A stretch of DNA of 64,000 nucleotides. It comes from Parelaphostrongylus tenuis (taxonomy: Eukaryota; Nematoda; Chromadorea; Rhabditida; Metastrongylidae). Each line of letters opens with the position of its first letter. Positions within the stretch are counted from its first letter, which is position 1. The DNA is taken from assembly GCA_019055375.1 (NCBI GenBank), contig JAHQIW010000076.1, positions 46,134-110,133 of the forward strand. Reading direction: 5' to 3'. This document shows, piece by piece, positions 1 to 12,375 of the stretch. The translations under genes were made by a program, and so were the position numbers. The notes beneath the pieces were generated by a model. That model was not told the origin of the DNA. It searched no databases and saw only the letters and a list, made by a program, of their open reading frames with translations.

Positions 1-119
1 TAAACTTTCTGAATAGCTGTCACTATAACTGTGGTTAATTCTGATATGAGCTGACCACACAAAGCTCGTTAAAGGTTGATTGTTGTAAACTACCATTTTT
101 TTTAAAAGAGTGTTAGCTT

Positions 120-215
120 CGATGGTGTAGTGGTAGCATGTACCTCCGGTATGGAAGAAACACAGGTTTGACTCCCGTTGATTTCAAGCATTTTGCATAC
201 CATTTAATACTCTAT
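120..215 (+). repeat. tRNA-derived SINE, head region
   Basis: Box A-like TGGTGTAGTGGTAGCATG and box B-like GGTTTGACTCC are spaced as in a tRNA. They are followed by the SINE body word CATTTTGCATACCATTTAAT. Confidence 0.5.
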
Positions 216-1600
216 GGAATCTATGTCAATTCTTTAGTTGTGGAGTTCAAAAGGTACATAGAATAGAAGGATATACCGTTAAGGCAAAATAATGCTATGA
301 GTGCGTTTGAAAGTTTTGACTTTCCTTATCAGTGCACATTGTTTATCTGACATTCGTCCAAGCTGACCCACATTACGAGTAATCATCCATCTTGATGACT
401 CTTCCATCCTTGTAGGAAGCGTTCCTTCAGTGCGTTTTCCATTCTTTTGAGCAAAAGAAAGACTCTTTCATGACTGAGTAATCGTTGATGACAACTTATG
501 AGTTCAAAAAAGGCTGAGAGACAGGCAGAACGAAGGACATGACAGTGCAGTGAGCGAAGCATGCGTTCCCGAAGAAGGGAGTAACGGGTTTATTTCCATC
601 GCTCGTCAAGTGCCTTTTGTTCGTACCCCAGCATTCTTATGACTGTTTCTGACATCGTATCTTGCTCTGAAAAATGAATACACACTGAATAAAGTTGGAA
701 GTTGTAACCCATTTATGTTTTTCGTTGAAACGCAATCTCAAAGCACCCTTCCTAGCATCATTTTAGCTCTCTGGCTATTTCTGATATTTTAGTTTTACTT
801 TGAAAGAGAATTCTTTGCACATATGTTGGGCACGCTAGCATAGCCAAAATCCAGCCAATTTTGTTTTTAATTCTCTTGTTAAGACAGCATCTAGACAACA
901 TAAGTTCTTGTATCAGAAAGAGTTTCCGTTTTTTTTTCCTTTATCAAATGGGCTTTTCGTTCTTACTAAATTACTTTTAATTTTGAATACTTCAATAAGT
1001 CGATGATGATCTGTTTCTTTGCCGACACCATAATTTTGTTTATTACATATATCTACTCTTACTCTTGCTTCTGCATACTCATGGAGCTCCTCAAACCAGA
1101 TAAGATGCATATTCTCTAAACTATGTTGTTAAATTTTAGGATGGATAAAAAGCTCACTCAACTGCCTTTTCACCTTTTCTCTTCGATATAATCTTCGTAC
1201 AATCCTTTAGGGCATTTAGTACATGACTTCCAACACCGTTGTCCATTTATTTCTCTCCTAAACATGTCCGCTTCCCTTATAGATCGTCGCGTAAGGTGAA
1301 GCTTGTGTCTTTACTAAGTCATTCTGCTGTTCTTCTTGTCCATATGTAGCCGACCGTTCTTATGATATCACTAGGTAGGCATCACTGTCACCTTTATATT
1401 CCAATTTTAAAAATCGTCAATTTCCTTTAATTCTCGATTTTTTCTAAGACTGCGGTTTAGGTTCGGGCAGCAAATTTGTAGAATCTTTCTCAATTTAGTG
1501 TTGAAGTTTTTGATGACAACTTTGAAGAATTTAAAGAATACTGCAAACTACTTTTTCTGTGTTCATAAAATCTTCTGGATGCTATAATTAGCTGTACACA
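216..1600. other. Non-coding, no feature recognised
   Basis: AT-rich sequence with no phase-consistent exons or recognised repeats. The minus-strand frame at 913-1110 looks like chance. Confidence 0.5.
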
Positions 1601-2363
1601 TTGATGTTCATAACTGATAGTGCTATGATGTTTTGAACACCAAATTTATTAACCAAAAGTGCTTGAAATTGCTTAACATCACTATTTGAAGTATGCGCCA
1701 TTAGTGTGAACACATTTCTGCCATCTTTCAGGTAACAAATCAAAGCCGCACTCATAGAACTCGTCATTATTGGATTCAAAGAAAGTTGTCATTCTTCGGC
1801 GCATGTTGTTGATGTCTCGGAACTTCTTCTTCCACAGTAAGTGCTCGAGCAACCGGAATAAGCGATAGTTAGGTGGCGACAAGTCAGGAATGTAAAGCGG
1901 ATCCAGAAACTCTCAACCCAGTTGGTCAACTTACTATTTGTCAATTTGTCGACATGCACCCTCGCGTTGTCTTGAAGCAGGACGAGATATCGACAACATC
2001 GATGTGACTGGGAACGATTGCAGCGGTCAACCAAAACGCTGTTCGCATGGATACAAATCCTTGAGCCTTTGCATGGTTGATGTCCTCAAAGGTGGTCTGG
2101 CGTTGGGTAACAATTGGCACTCCTAAAGCTGCAAATTGCGAGAAAGGTTTTGTTGAGCGGCCAGGGTGCAGAAGATATGGACAAATTTGATATTAATAAA
2201 AGCTTAGAAAAATTCTGGGCAGAGCAGTTTGATTTGTTGGCTGAGAGATGGCAGAAATGTATTTGGGATATGACCCATACTGTGAATATTTTCAAAACTT
2301 CTGGTTGATAAATCTGGTGTTTATTGCTGTAGGCTGAAACTTATGAGAAGACCCCATACAATG
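1601..2363. mobile_element. Mariner-like element with two inverted transposase 3' halves
   Basis: The left half (1608-2035) encodes on the minus strand the DNARVHVDKL motif, LSPPNYRLFRLLEHLLWKKK and FDLLPERWQKCVHTNGAYF. The right half (about 2160-2308) encodes on the plus strand another C-terminus, QFDLLAERWQKCI. Both end with relatives of the terminal repeat seen in the other copies (right: GGCTGAAACTTATGAGAAGACC at 2331-2352). Two 3' ends facing outward is not the normal order; the element is an inverted chimera with many stops. Confidence 0.72.
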
Positions 2364-5300
2364 ATTATCTATGTGGGCCTACCCTATTTTTACTAATGTA
2401 AGGCGATTTTTGGTGATTGAGACATCCAGAAAACTCATCAATAGCGCGAAGATTGTTGGTGGAGAAGGCTCTTCTCAAAATGTAGATGTTATGCAGATGA
2501 ACATTGTTCATCGTGTATTATGTAAGTAGTGTTTCGGTTCGAGTAGAAATTTTTTGCAACTTGAAGTCTGATTCCTCTCATCTATAGCATCACCACTCAA
2601 CATTATGGTCAGTGCAGTTCATCTTGTATGCCGTTTGTTCCTCGTTAGAGTCCCGACTTGCTCTTGCTAGGACGATAAGGACGTTTTAAGATCTTGAAAA
2701 TAAGCATCGACTAGTCATTTTTGATCAAAAAGAAGCTTTCTAGCAGCCCTTTGTCAAGTAGACCGACCGATTGATTCGGGACGTGTTAAGCCAGAATAAA
2801 CATGAAATGCAAAAAAGTCGATCGACCACTTGAATAACAAGCTGTATCATGCCGAGATGTTTTTGGCTTTTCCTTCATTTGTTTCAAATCATCTGTTATA
2901 TTCTTCCAAACCATGTCGGACGACTAATCGAATGACCACTGTCTACGCAGAAACCACTGTCGCCATGAATGAATCCTACTCACAATGCAGCAAAGTTTCC
3001 TCGGTCTACATAGGCCATCAGCCACCTGAGAACGCCTTAGCCCGGATGTATCGGGTTTTCAAGAAAAGTGGCTATCGATCAGGCTGCTCATAAAACACTC
3101 CTATAAAATTTCAATAGCTCTTTTCAAATGTCTTATATATCCTTACTGCGATATACATGATGACAACTTTTGATAGCAGAAAAATCTCGCAGAAAGAAAC
3201 TGCTTCAGGTACCCAAGTTCCTTAGGAGACGTCATCTGCTATTTGGATACTTCTGCTTGCTTCATCTGTACTAAAGCTAACAGCATTCACCACAAATACG
3301 TCCAAGTACTCATTTTTCTTTAATGCAAAGTTATCTTAATTTCGTCGTCAGATAATTAGCTTCTAGAATTTCACTATTGATTTCACTGTGTATTTAAACA
3401 GACAAGAATACAAACTATATTTGTGGACTCTTCTGTCGGATTCACTACCCTGCCTTTCTTCAATGTTTTGCAAGCTGAAATAGAAATTATAGGGCAGGTT
3501 TCCGTGCCATCAATTAACTTCCGTCAAGATTCCACTTTACGTTAATTTGACGCTCATATCGATGGGCAATCAATTCATGCTTTGAACAGTTCAAATAATT
3601 TGTTATCCGTTCAAACGTCGACTACTACCTCGCCATCGATTTCAATGTAAATGAATTTCAATCCACTCGCGGAGCTTGACGTCTATTGATTCTTGCATTA
3701 TTTGCCTTCAGGTTGGGCTCGAATTTCTCCGTATTTTGTTTCGTAAGCAAACTTTTCGGATAATATAGTTTTATTTTAGCATTCCTAAAACCTACTTTGT
3801 TGTTTCTTACATTCTTCAGTATACGCAAAGTTCTAGGTGATGTTTATTCGCCTAAAATTTCGATCTTTTCGTCATCATCAAAGTTGATTGATACGAGTCG
3901 ACAACCGCCTCTGGAGAAGACGAAGACGTCGAAACGTTAATCAAAGAATATCATTATCAATTTCGCGAAAGCTGAAGAATCTGAAGAACCATGTTAACTG
4001 TTTACGCCGTGATCGAGTGGTAGTCGAATTAGTGGTTTACTGTTTTGCTGTTAAGGACAATCATGAGAATTTTGAGATACGAGGAAAATTTGAATCCTCA
4101 AGTGTTTTGCATACGCGATTACCCTCTCAAAGGGCTCACGGTTTACCAGATGCTTTACCGGATTCCTTGATTCGTTTTTCCCTCCGCCATGTTCTAACCC
4201 TATGGTGTCCATTACTTATGACCTGTAAGGAAGCATTGTTATTTCGAAAAAAGCTTCAGTTTGGCTGGGTTCATAGCCAGTATGTGCTCTACAAAATGAC
4301 CCTGTTCCCGAGTTTTGCCGATCACACCTGAAGTAAAGACACGTGCGTTAGAAAAAGGCAAGTAGAGCGTTAGAGGCGCAGTGTGTGACACATCAGTCCC
4401 GGAAAAGGAAGTCGCTGTGTTCGGATCCTAACCGAGGTTCAACCGTGGGCTCGCATCTGAGTATTTTTGTGATTGTATACTCTTTGTACTCTTCCATAAA
4501 AAGACAGTGTGCGGTAAACAAAAGTTGAAGTTGTATTAGTTTGTTGCATTCGATGTTCACTGTTCTCTCAAAGTACTATTATTATTATTTGGTCAGCTAA
4601 TTTTCCTACAAATTATCAATTATTGAAGCGCCATTCGAGAATTCAGAGATATAATTTTTTTGGATCAATAGGCTCAAATACTTATCTACTTAATACGTAA
4701 CTATACTTGAATATTCAATACATGTGAGTCTCAGTGGTCATAAAATAACTAGTTATATATTATACTTAGATCTTTCTTCAATTACCTACATAATAGGGAT
4801 AATTTATGAATGCTACGACTGCTTAGCGATTCGAACTCAATTATGCATGAATGCCACCGAAGCTGTTTACAATGGAAAAAAGCACTGCGAAGCTCATTAA
4901 AAGATAATTGAAGGCAGGAAGAGCGATCGTCAGCTCATTCAGAGCTCTTAGCCGCCCCGAGCGCGTTTAGAGGAGTTACGCATAAGCAAATTGTTCAGGC
5001 CACCTTCGCAAACACGGTCATTCTCTTCGATCTCAAAATTCTAGTTTAGTACTCTGTGATGCGTAGCGCAGTGGCTAAAGGGCCCTGCACTAGATTAAGC
5101 TATTCGGTCTTCTGTTACTGCGGTATTGGCAAGTTCTACCAGAATTCTGTCGATGGCTGAAATCCATAATTGAGTAAATCAGTAGGCCATCGAGGTCAGC
5201 TTTCATTGTGTGAACTACTGGACTCGTTTACCAGCTCATTGTGATCGTTAGATATTTCTGGAAGTCAAACCGAAATGTACAACGCGTGATGGAATTTTAT

Positions 5301-5829
5301 CATTTCCATAATATCTTTTACTTTCAAGAGTGTGTTCATATGGAAGTCAATGTGAAAAAATCAGTATTAAAGATCATTCATGAGAATCAAGCTGTCAGGA
5401 AGGCAACTCATAAATGCGGTGGAAAGTATGATAAAAATTCAAGTTCAAAAAATTTCAACTGGCTATTGGTTTCACTGCCATTCCGTACTTCACGGGCGGA
5501 CATGAGTGGACGAAGGTTGCTATTTTCTGCTATTTTACTTTGACAAACATCGATTGTATCTGTTGACGTCTTTAAATTTTTAGAAGAATCTAGTTTTGAC
5601 CTTTACTATTGGAATCTGACCGATTCTCTTTGTGCTTGAATCAACATGTGATGGTTATTTTTCTTTATAACTACTTTCACATTTTGTTTTATTACCAGCA
5701 TTTCCTTCAATTCCCTCTCGTATCTGAAATAGCTGCACAGAAACGTTTCAAATTTTCCACCGCAGGCCTTCACCGGCTTGTATGGATTGGGACGAATTTT
5801 TCTTAAAATATCGCGGTTTCACGAAAACG
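2364..5829. other. Mostly unrecognised non-coding DNA
   Basis: Apart from the motif repeat at 3.9 kb nothing is supported. The plus-strand frame 2833-3093 and the frame 5241-5543 have no splice or family support. A box A-like TAGCGCAGTGGCTAAAGG at 5057 has no matching box B. Confidence 0.45.
3905..3975 (+). repeat. Dispersed GAAACGTT-motif repeat
   Basis: The core GAAGACGTCGAAACGTTAAT is followed by ATCATTATCAATTTCGCG. The 147-codon open frame at 3888-4331 starts in this repeat and has no other support as a gene. Confidence 0.45.
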
Positions 5830-6190
5830 TGATGCGAATGCAGCAGTGACGTATGTTAATAGGCTGAGCACTTCAAAATTCTTCCTCGCCATTTCTAGAG
5901 AGCTTGAGCGATGTCTTCTGAAATTTAGCATTCACTCACACTCACAACGCCGAGCCGGAATGCGAAAGCCCGATCTCCAAAATCTATCCCATCTTAAGGA
6001 TCCACGAGACTACACTTGATAACAGAACATAGATGGGCCGGTCATATGCGGAACAGTATTTGGCTGACTAGATTGCTGTCACTTTGACTTTCGAGGCTTC
6101 GAATTAAACGAAACAGCCCATCGGCTGTTAGATGGACGGTATGATAAAAATGTCGTGTTTTGCTCATCACGGAAGTACACCAAAGAGGTG
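5830..6190 (+). mobile_element. Degenerate C-terminal remnant of a second LINE
   Basis: The plus strand encodes a broken LINE tail: SRELERCLLKF, GMRKPDLQNLSHLKDPRDY and RTWAGHMRN, then WLTRLLS. The order resembles the post-RT region of RTE-like proteins (an ER.L segment, then RWAGH.MR, then WT.). It differs enough from the 20 kb element to be an older or different family. Only the 3' 360 bases remain. Confidence 0.6.
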
Positions 6191-6530
6191 TCCTTTCAGA
6201 TTCAGAACAGTTCCTCTTTTCTCTTTTAAAATTATATCATTCTTCAAAATAATTTCTCACATGTAAAAATCTTAACAGACAGACGACATCAGATTGTTGA
6301 TCTGCTCAAATTAAGTTATTCCTTTCTTCCAGTCAGTTATTTGTAAATTATAATGTCGCTTTCTGGTGTTTTTCCAGCTATAGATCGAAACTCGGTCTTT
6401 ATTTTGATTGCCAAAAAGTAACTGAAAGAGATCAAATGAAAAATTGATTACATTGAGAATTCTCATCTTGTATTAGGAAATCCGAAAGTTCGGTCTCATC
6501 TCATTATGTCAGCTATAGCTCATATAGTAC

Positions 6531-7434
6531 TTTTCTGTTATACGTCGACAAATGAATATACCCCATTCACTGGACAAAAATTTTTCATAAAGTGTTAGCA
6601 ATCGTTCGAAAGCTTGAATCTCTGGTAAGCACCATAGGTGGACTGTTTTTTCAAAAAACCCTTTTATGACGCCTTAAAATCCAAAATGAAATTATGTTTC
6701 ACACTACCACGCGTTTTTTTTCTTACTTCGCTTATACTTCGCTGGACAAAACTCCTTCTTTAGAAGTGCTAGTACTTTTTCGATAGCTCATATCTCGAGG
6801 AATTCAATAATATGTTTGTCTTTTCGAAAAGCTTGTTTATAGCACTGTAGGAAAAAGAAAGATTTGCGCTCTGATCCGCGCCAGACAAAGCTATTTCTTT
6901 AGACCATAAGTAGTCAATCGATACCCTGAGTTCCACTGATTCCAACGCTGTGCTTATATTTTGGATAGATCGTTTCACTGCAGTGTAGCTGGGAAATAAA
7001 ATCGTTCACATTTTCGGTTTTCGGCGGCTTATTTACCGACTATCTTACGGGTGGAGGGGGGGCGATCGATCGTTGACCTGACGGGTTAGACATGTGGGCT
7101 GGAATTTGTAATTCAATTAGGAATTTCTTCCCCGCCTTGAGAGAAATCCAGATAAAACGATTGACTATGAAACTATGAAATTTGCTCCACATGTTCATAT
7201 GCTTTTTCGTGCTTCCATTGAATTATGCGCGTGAAAAAAATGAAGACATGCGGCGGGTGTGAAACATAATTTTATTGTGCCTGCTACAGCGTTGTAAAAG
7301 GACTTTTCAAAAGGCGACGACGTAGGGCGCTAATCAGAGATCTAAGCTTTTGAATAATTACTAACGCTCTAACGAAAAGCTCTTGTCCAGTAAATGAGGT
7401 CGAATATTCATTTGTCGCCGTCGAACAGAAAAAA
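6531..7434. mobile_element. Foldback element FB1, about 0.9 kb
   Basis: The terminal inverted repeats are over 110 bases long. The left begins TTTTCTGTTATACGTCGACA and continues AATGAATATACCCC..CTGGACAA; the right ends TGTCCAGTAAATGAGG..AATATTCATTTGTCGCCGTCG and AACAGAAAA. The inner pair CTTTTATGACGCC / AGGCGACGACG also matches. No coding capacity is seen. A relative (52158-53048) shares the same interior order (GACAAAACTCCTTCTTTAGA / TACAAAACTCTTTCTTTAGA). Confidence 0.72.
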
Positions 7435-8199
7435 AAACCGTTCATGTTGTACATTTGTCCAGTTCTGACAGATCATAAATCTCTACTACACACATTTATT
7501 AACTTTTTACGCGAACCGTTACTGCAATCTACTGCACGTTGCCCACTACTGCCGGCATGTCGATTCCTTTTCTCCTACTCCTCTTCCACAGAGGTGTTCC
7601 CTTCAGATGTCTTATATGTTGCTTCGGCTGCTATTAAGGATTTCTCTCTTCGAAAACGTCGTATTGGCAGATCGGAAAGATTCTCCATGATATTATGAAG
7701 ATAGCCAAGTTCAAGTTTCTTGAATGGCTGAAAGAGTGTTGGATGAATTGACCAAAGCACCATTTGTGTTCATCATTTCCGCTTCCTGATACTCTGCATC
7801 ACTAACGATTGCGCTACTCCGCTCCCACACACTATTTAGCGATATAGTATTTGATGTGGTTGATTTTCAGTACTTTGTCACATGAAAATTCCATTTTTAT
7901 GTTCTTTAGTGCAAGAATACATCTATTTATTGACTTTTTTCATAAACGCGACTCATCAAATCTATTCATATCGTAGCCATCGCAATCTGACTTCCGTTTT
8001 GGTTTTCGCCACTTGGTAATTTTTTTTTTTATATTCGAGCTTTCTCGCCGATTCTGCCCCTCTTTCGTGCCGCACATTTAAAGTATGCCGAGAGCTCGAA
8101 TGGTTGAAGAAAAAGCGGTCGACGGGTTTTTCTCACCATTGATTTGGCTGACGACCACAAAAGGCTCTATTTCGCCGAATTTCTTTTGTTTTTACTCAG
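7435..8199 (+). other. Upstream region of gene A
   Basis: It probably holds missing 5' exons or the promoter of gene A. An ATG-initiated frame at 8084 (MPRARMVEEKAVDGFF) is visible but could not be joined in phase. Nothing else is recognised. Confidence 0.35.
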
Positions 8200-9587
8200 T
8201 TTTTTTTTCCTCGGCTCGAAAGCTTTCATAGAGAGAGCGATTTGTATTATCGGATTTGCTTTTTTAAGATGTTTTATGCCTTGATCTCAATTGTTGTGGC
8301 AGTCTTGTTTGAAAAGTTCCTTTCATCAGCTATTCTTCGAAATGTTGACATGTTCTTCACTACATCATCGATACTCGTTGATTGTAAGTATGGCATTTAT
8401 TCATATGGCTGAGTATTCCACAAACTAATAGAGCATAATAATTACCTAGATCTTTCAAGCACTCAAAACATTTTTGCTATATTCTTAGTTCAAGAATGTT
8501 GAATGATTTGCAAAACTTAAACCTCGAGCGGAAGATGAACCCGCGTCTCAATCTCCAGGGGCACGTGCTTACCTATTGCCCTGATGGTGCTCCTTTCCGC
8601 TGTTGCGAGTGAAAGCGACTTAAATGATGGGTGAAACACGGGTTAGACCTCTACCCATAATATGAAATTCTGCATACCACTCAACATTCTTGATTATATA
8701 GTTGACTTTGTGCAACATCATAACACTGTTGCAAAAGCGCTAGAATGCGCTAAAGACCTTGCAAATCATCTTAGTTCATTTCATTATTTCACAAAAGTGA
8801 TGATTCTGAGTAGTCTCTATTTGATTCACTGATGTTTTTTCTTCATTCGATATTAATCACAGCGTTTCGTTTGTTCTCATGTCAGTGTTATCACTTTACA
8901 CTACAATTTCAGGCGCTTTTCGCTCATGCGAATGGTTCATTGAGGGCATCGTGTTCTCGCCGACTCTATGGCAACTGGCTATCGCTTTATTATTATATTA
9001 CTTTAAACTAGTTGTGGAGGGTAGAATGTCGCTGTTACCAGTGAAAAGTTTTGCTCGAGACGTTTTTCTGGAGGCTCGAATGCTTGGCCAACCGGTGACA
9101 GCCATCTATCAAATCGGTTTTTCTATCGACGCCTCAGAATGCAGCGTCGCCTTATTTTGTAAGTGATAAAATTTCTAATTTCTGAGTTTTTTTCTGCTTA
9201 AACATTTTTTTTGAGTTGTCGTTTTTCGAAAGCTGTTAACAACTTTTTTACTTCATGTGTCACATCATAGCTGTTTTCGCTTCATTGTAAACTGCTCCAC
9301 TCCTTTTTAATGCGTGTTTTTATAGCAGTTTTTGTGAATTTTTTTTTACCTTTTCAATCATTTCTTATCTTTGCGTTTTTCAACTCTTCTGTGCTGCATC
9401 TAACTATTTGTTCAATTGAACATCTATTTCCAATTATATTCCGAGTACGTTCAATGCACTTCAATCAGATTTTACTCTCTCGGGCAAACGCGAATGGCTT
9501 GTTTATCGTGCGAAGCTATTCGAAGCCGCGAGGAAAACTATTTGGTCGCATAATCATAGGCTAATAGGCCAGAATTTCTGGAACTAA
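8200..9587 (+). CDS. Gene A: three-exon multipass membrane protein (family not recognised)
   Basis: Three exons join without a phase conflict. Exon 1 ends at 8383 (phase 1, donor GTAAGT), exon 2 is 8913-9158 (acceptor ATTTCAG, donor GTAAGT, phase 1) and exon 3 is 9469-9587 (acceptor AATCAG, stop TAA). Starting at the ATG at 8269 gives 159 residues. The frame stays open 23 codons further upstream to an acceptor (ACTCAG, 8199), so 8269 may be internal. Hydrophobic segments lie at about residues 2-22 and 58-70. The C-terminus is basic and soluble-looking (GKREWLVYRAKLFEAARK). The pattern resembles a nematode serpentine-type receptor or another polytopic protein, but no diagnostic motif is seen. 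Exons upstream of 8200 are likely missing from this model. Intron 1 holds a palindromic SINE. The splice structure is well supported; the function is unknown. Confidence 0.62.
8490..8692. repeat. Palindromic SINE pair in gene A intron 1
   Basis: The left half is antisense (TCAAGAATGTTGAATGATTT, then GATGAACCCGCGTCTCA) and the right half is sense (GGGTGAAACACGGGTTAGAC, then CTGCATACCACTCAACATTC). The two SINE tails are at the outside and the tRNA-like heads meet in the middle, giving a hairpin of about 200 bases. Confidence 0.65.
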
Positions 9588-10589
9588 GACTCACTGACTT
9601 AGTGGAATGGAATCGGAAAACTGCAATCAGAATACGTTGGATCCTCGTCGAACAGTCAATATCATCTAGAATTCCTTTTTTGCTGAGGGCTAGTGGCTTA
9701 GCGCCGTTCCCACTATAATGTCTCGTTTTTTGACAACAGTTCAAAATAAGACAACTGAAAAACCTACCGTAGCTGCAAAAATTTTCATAGCAAATGAAAG
9801 CTGCATTTTTAAAGCTGAGTTTGTTATAAACAAGAAAAGATTTCTTCAATCAAAGTTTCTTAGGCTTACTTTTTCTTAGAAGGTTTTAAGACTGACAATA
9901 AGGTCTTGAATAAAGTGATCGAATACTATTAATGGGCATCTACTTTCCAGCAACTATTGAGAATGTAGAAAAACAACTTTAAATTATCTACTAAAATGTC
10001 TATTTTGCTCTTACAACGTCGCCTTTTACTTTTTTGCTGTAGCATGGTTTGTGTTCCTTTCTTTTTAATAAGTAGATTCTTCTTATTTGGTTGTTCCCCT
10101 CACTTTGTTGCTACGAGTAACAAGCCTTTTTGAGCAATTATTCCAAAACTGCTGAGCTCATAAAGCTCATCGATGAAAAATGACTTCAATTGGAAATAAA
10201 ATAGTCTTAAGGAAAAGCGATGAGCAATTGGTTAGCGCGAAGCTTGTTGGTGGGTACCAAGCATGATTTAGTGATCAGTAATTCGTGTTTGCCTCCAGGC
10301 AAAGCTTCTGTCCATATCCATGCTCAACAGGAGACTCCAAGATGTTGTTTTTGCAAGATGTTTTAATGCAGTGACATAAGTTTGTTATAAAATATATATT
10401 AGGCCATGGTTAGGTAATGTTCATCATGCCACATCGTGTCTAGTCGATAGGCAAAAGCTAATGTTCTCATGTAATAAGCATTCCTCCGATATATGTGCGT
10501 TGACAGATATAATGGCCCTGAATTCCATAGCAGGGCTCTCTCGCAACGTCAAGAAATCCCGATAAACTGGCAGCAAGTCAACCTTACCA
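9588..10589. other. Intergenic space between convergent genes A and D
   Basis: Genes A and D end toward each other across about 1 kb. An AATAAA-type word (TTGAATAAAGTG) at about 9910 could serve gene A. No coding segment is supported. Confidence 0.4.
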
Positions 10590-11124
10590 TTACGCTAACT
10601 GAGTAGCTCCAACCATGACCCGTTTTTCTGAAACATTGGTGAATGTCATCGTAATTCCAGCTTTGATAGGCTCTTCTGAACGTTTACAACTAGTTGGGGT
10701 GCGTGTGACACAATTGCTTGAGGTCTCTTACAATAGAGACGTCGTCGTTGGTTCAACCTGCATCCCAGACTCACTAAGCTTATCATCCCTCCGGGGTCGG
10801 CAAACTGATACCACACTTGTTTAGGAGAACAACACTCACTTGATACTTCAGTGGGCAACTTTGAGTTATAGTAGAAGCCATATATTTCAGTTAGCTCGAA
10901 CGATGCTTGATGAAAGTAAATACATGGCGCATTGCTCGGAGATTCGTTAATGCCAAGAGCTTTGAACTTTCCACCTCCAAGTGTAGTTGAATTCACTTCA
11001 ATACCGTACAATTCGCCATGAACATGGCGGCCTACCATCGCTATTCAAACTGTAGGATCTTCTCTTCCTCATCGCGAGAATGTCAGTCCAAAAAAACTTA
11101 CTTGCTTTGATCTCATCCCATTCC
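10590..11124 (-). CDS. Gene D: 3' end of a small spliced gene (family not recognised)
   Basis: On the minus strand three exons join in phase: 11124-11102 (donor GTAAGT), 11031-10840 (acceptor GGTAG, donor GTGAGT) and 10627-10590 (acceptor GTTTCAG, stop TAA at 10592-10590). Introns are 70 and 212 bases. The middle exon encodes 63 uninterrupted codons of compositionally ordinary protein, including GELYGIEVNSTTLGGGKFKAL and PCIYFHQASFELTEIYGFYY; the protein ends KRVMVGATQLA. No signal peptide or TM segment is visible in this part. The 23-base first exon is short and its acceptor (TTAACTAG) is only moderate, so the upstream structure is uncertain, and exons beyond 11124 remain to be found. It could be a recently dead gene. 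I do not recognise the family. Confidence 0.48.
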
Positions 11125-12299
11125 CTAGTTAATATATCGACTCTAATGAGCTTTGCCGCGCTCGTTCATCTTTCTTGTTCATTTTTTGCGCTAAGATATG
11201 TTTCTCAACATCAGTTGCTACTCATTAGCTTCTGCAGCTGATGACATCGTCAAAGCGTCCTATGATCTTACGGGGAATGTGCCTCTAAAGAAATCCTTAC
11301 TTTTTGCGTCATATTTCAACAATAAATTCAACCAGACCTAGTGAGAAATACACCGTCACCACTTTTCAACAGGAGACTGGACGAGAATGAAAATTTTTTC
11401 TGAACTTTTGTTCATATCTTTCTCCTTCGATAGAAATACATTTCTGTGAATGAAATCTTACCCAAAGTGATAATCCCACTTTTACTAACGTAACCATACA
11501 GGAAATCAATTTTTTTCACGCGCGGAAGCTAAAACTGCTCGCTAATTCTGTGCTTTTATGATTCTATGTTGTGTCCGGTCAGTACACTTTGCAACCAAAA
11601 CTCGCTCTTACGCAATCTATTCAAAGAATTTTTGTAACTTTAAAAAACGGGTGAAATAAGATTTAGAGGTCGTAAATCTTGGCTTGTTGATGATGATCTG
11701 AATGAAAATCATGAGCGGATCTATTGCGATTTCTTGGAAATAAAAATGCGCTCTATGCTAAGAGATAATGATACCAGCTACTCCAGAATACCTCTCCTTT
11801 CAACCGTTTCCAAAAAACCGCTCAAAAAGATATAATCTGATAAGGATACAACATATTTTCAGCCGTTAGGTCTGGTAATATACAGGAGCCTGTTTCGTCC
11901 TACCGAGACTCATCTATAGCACCCTCCCTCGGTTCAGCCGATGTGAGGCTAAATAATGCTGTATAAAAGAATCGACGAATAATAAATCATCGTAAGTCAA
12001 ATGATGGGATTATTTGACAATGTGGTGACCGGCGGTCAGAATTGTGCTCTTACAATGAATCATACCTCTCATTTCGGCTGCTCAAAACATGCTGCATACT
12101 TATCAGATTACTCCAAGATGTTGCCTTGAGAAAACAAAAGAAAACCTATCACTGGGTAAGTAGCTTACGACTCGTTCTGTATAAAAAGACATCGCCAACT
12201 GAGGTGTTTTCAATCGAGCGGTGCTCATAGATGAAGATTCGACTTGTACGATAACGCAGACGAGGATCCACGACTATAACGCACAACTGTGTACAGTCG
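11125..12299. other. Probable upstream part of gene D, unresolved
   Basis: A minus-strand donor GTAAGATTT lies near 11460 next to a short frame (KWDYHF) whose phase would fit gene D, but its acceptor is unclear. Nothing else is seen. Confidence 0.3.
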
Positions 12300-12375
12300 A
12301 GTTGAACCGTCGGGCCTCTGAAAATGACGAGAACGTTGAAACGTTAGCCGCGTGAAGTTTTCTTATCGACCTCGT
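12300..12375 (+). repeat. Dispersed GAAACGTT-motif repeat
   Basis: CGTCGGGCCTCTGAAAATGA then CGTTGAAACGTTAGCCGCGT, followed by GAAGTTTTCTTATCGACCTC. It shares about 60 bases with the copies near 3.9 and 30.6 kb. Confidence 0.5.

Noticed and set aside
3888..4331. 147-codon open frame
   Set aside because: It starts in the dispersed GAAACGTT repeat, has arginine runs from repeat sequence, and no recognisable domain.
5050..5145. tRNA-like sequence
   Set aside because: A box A-like stretch is present but no box B at the right distance.
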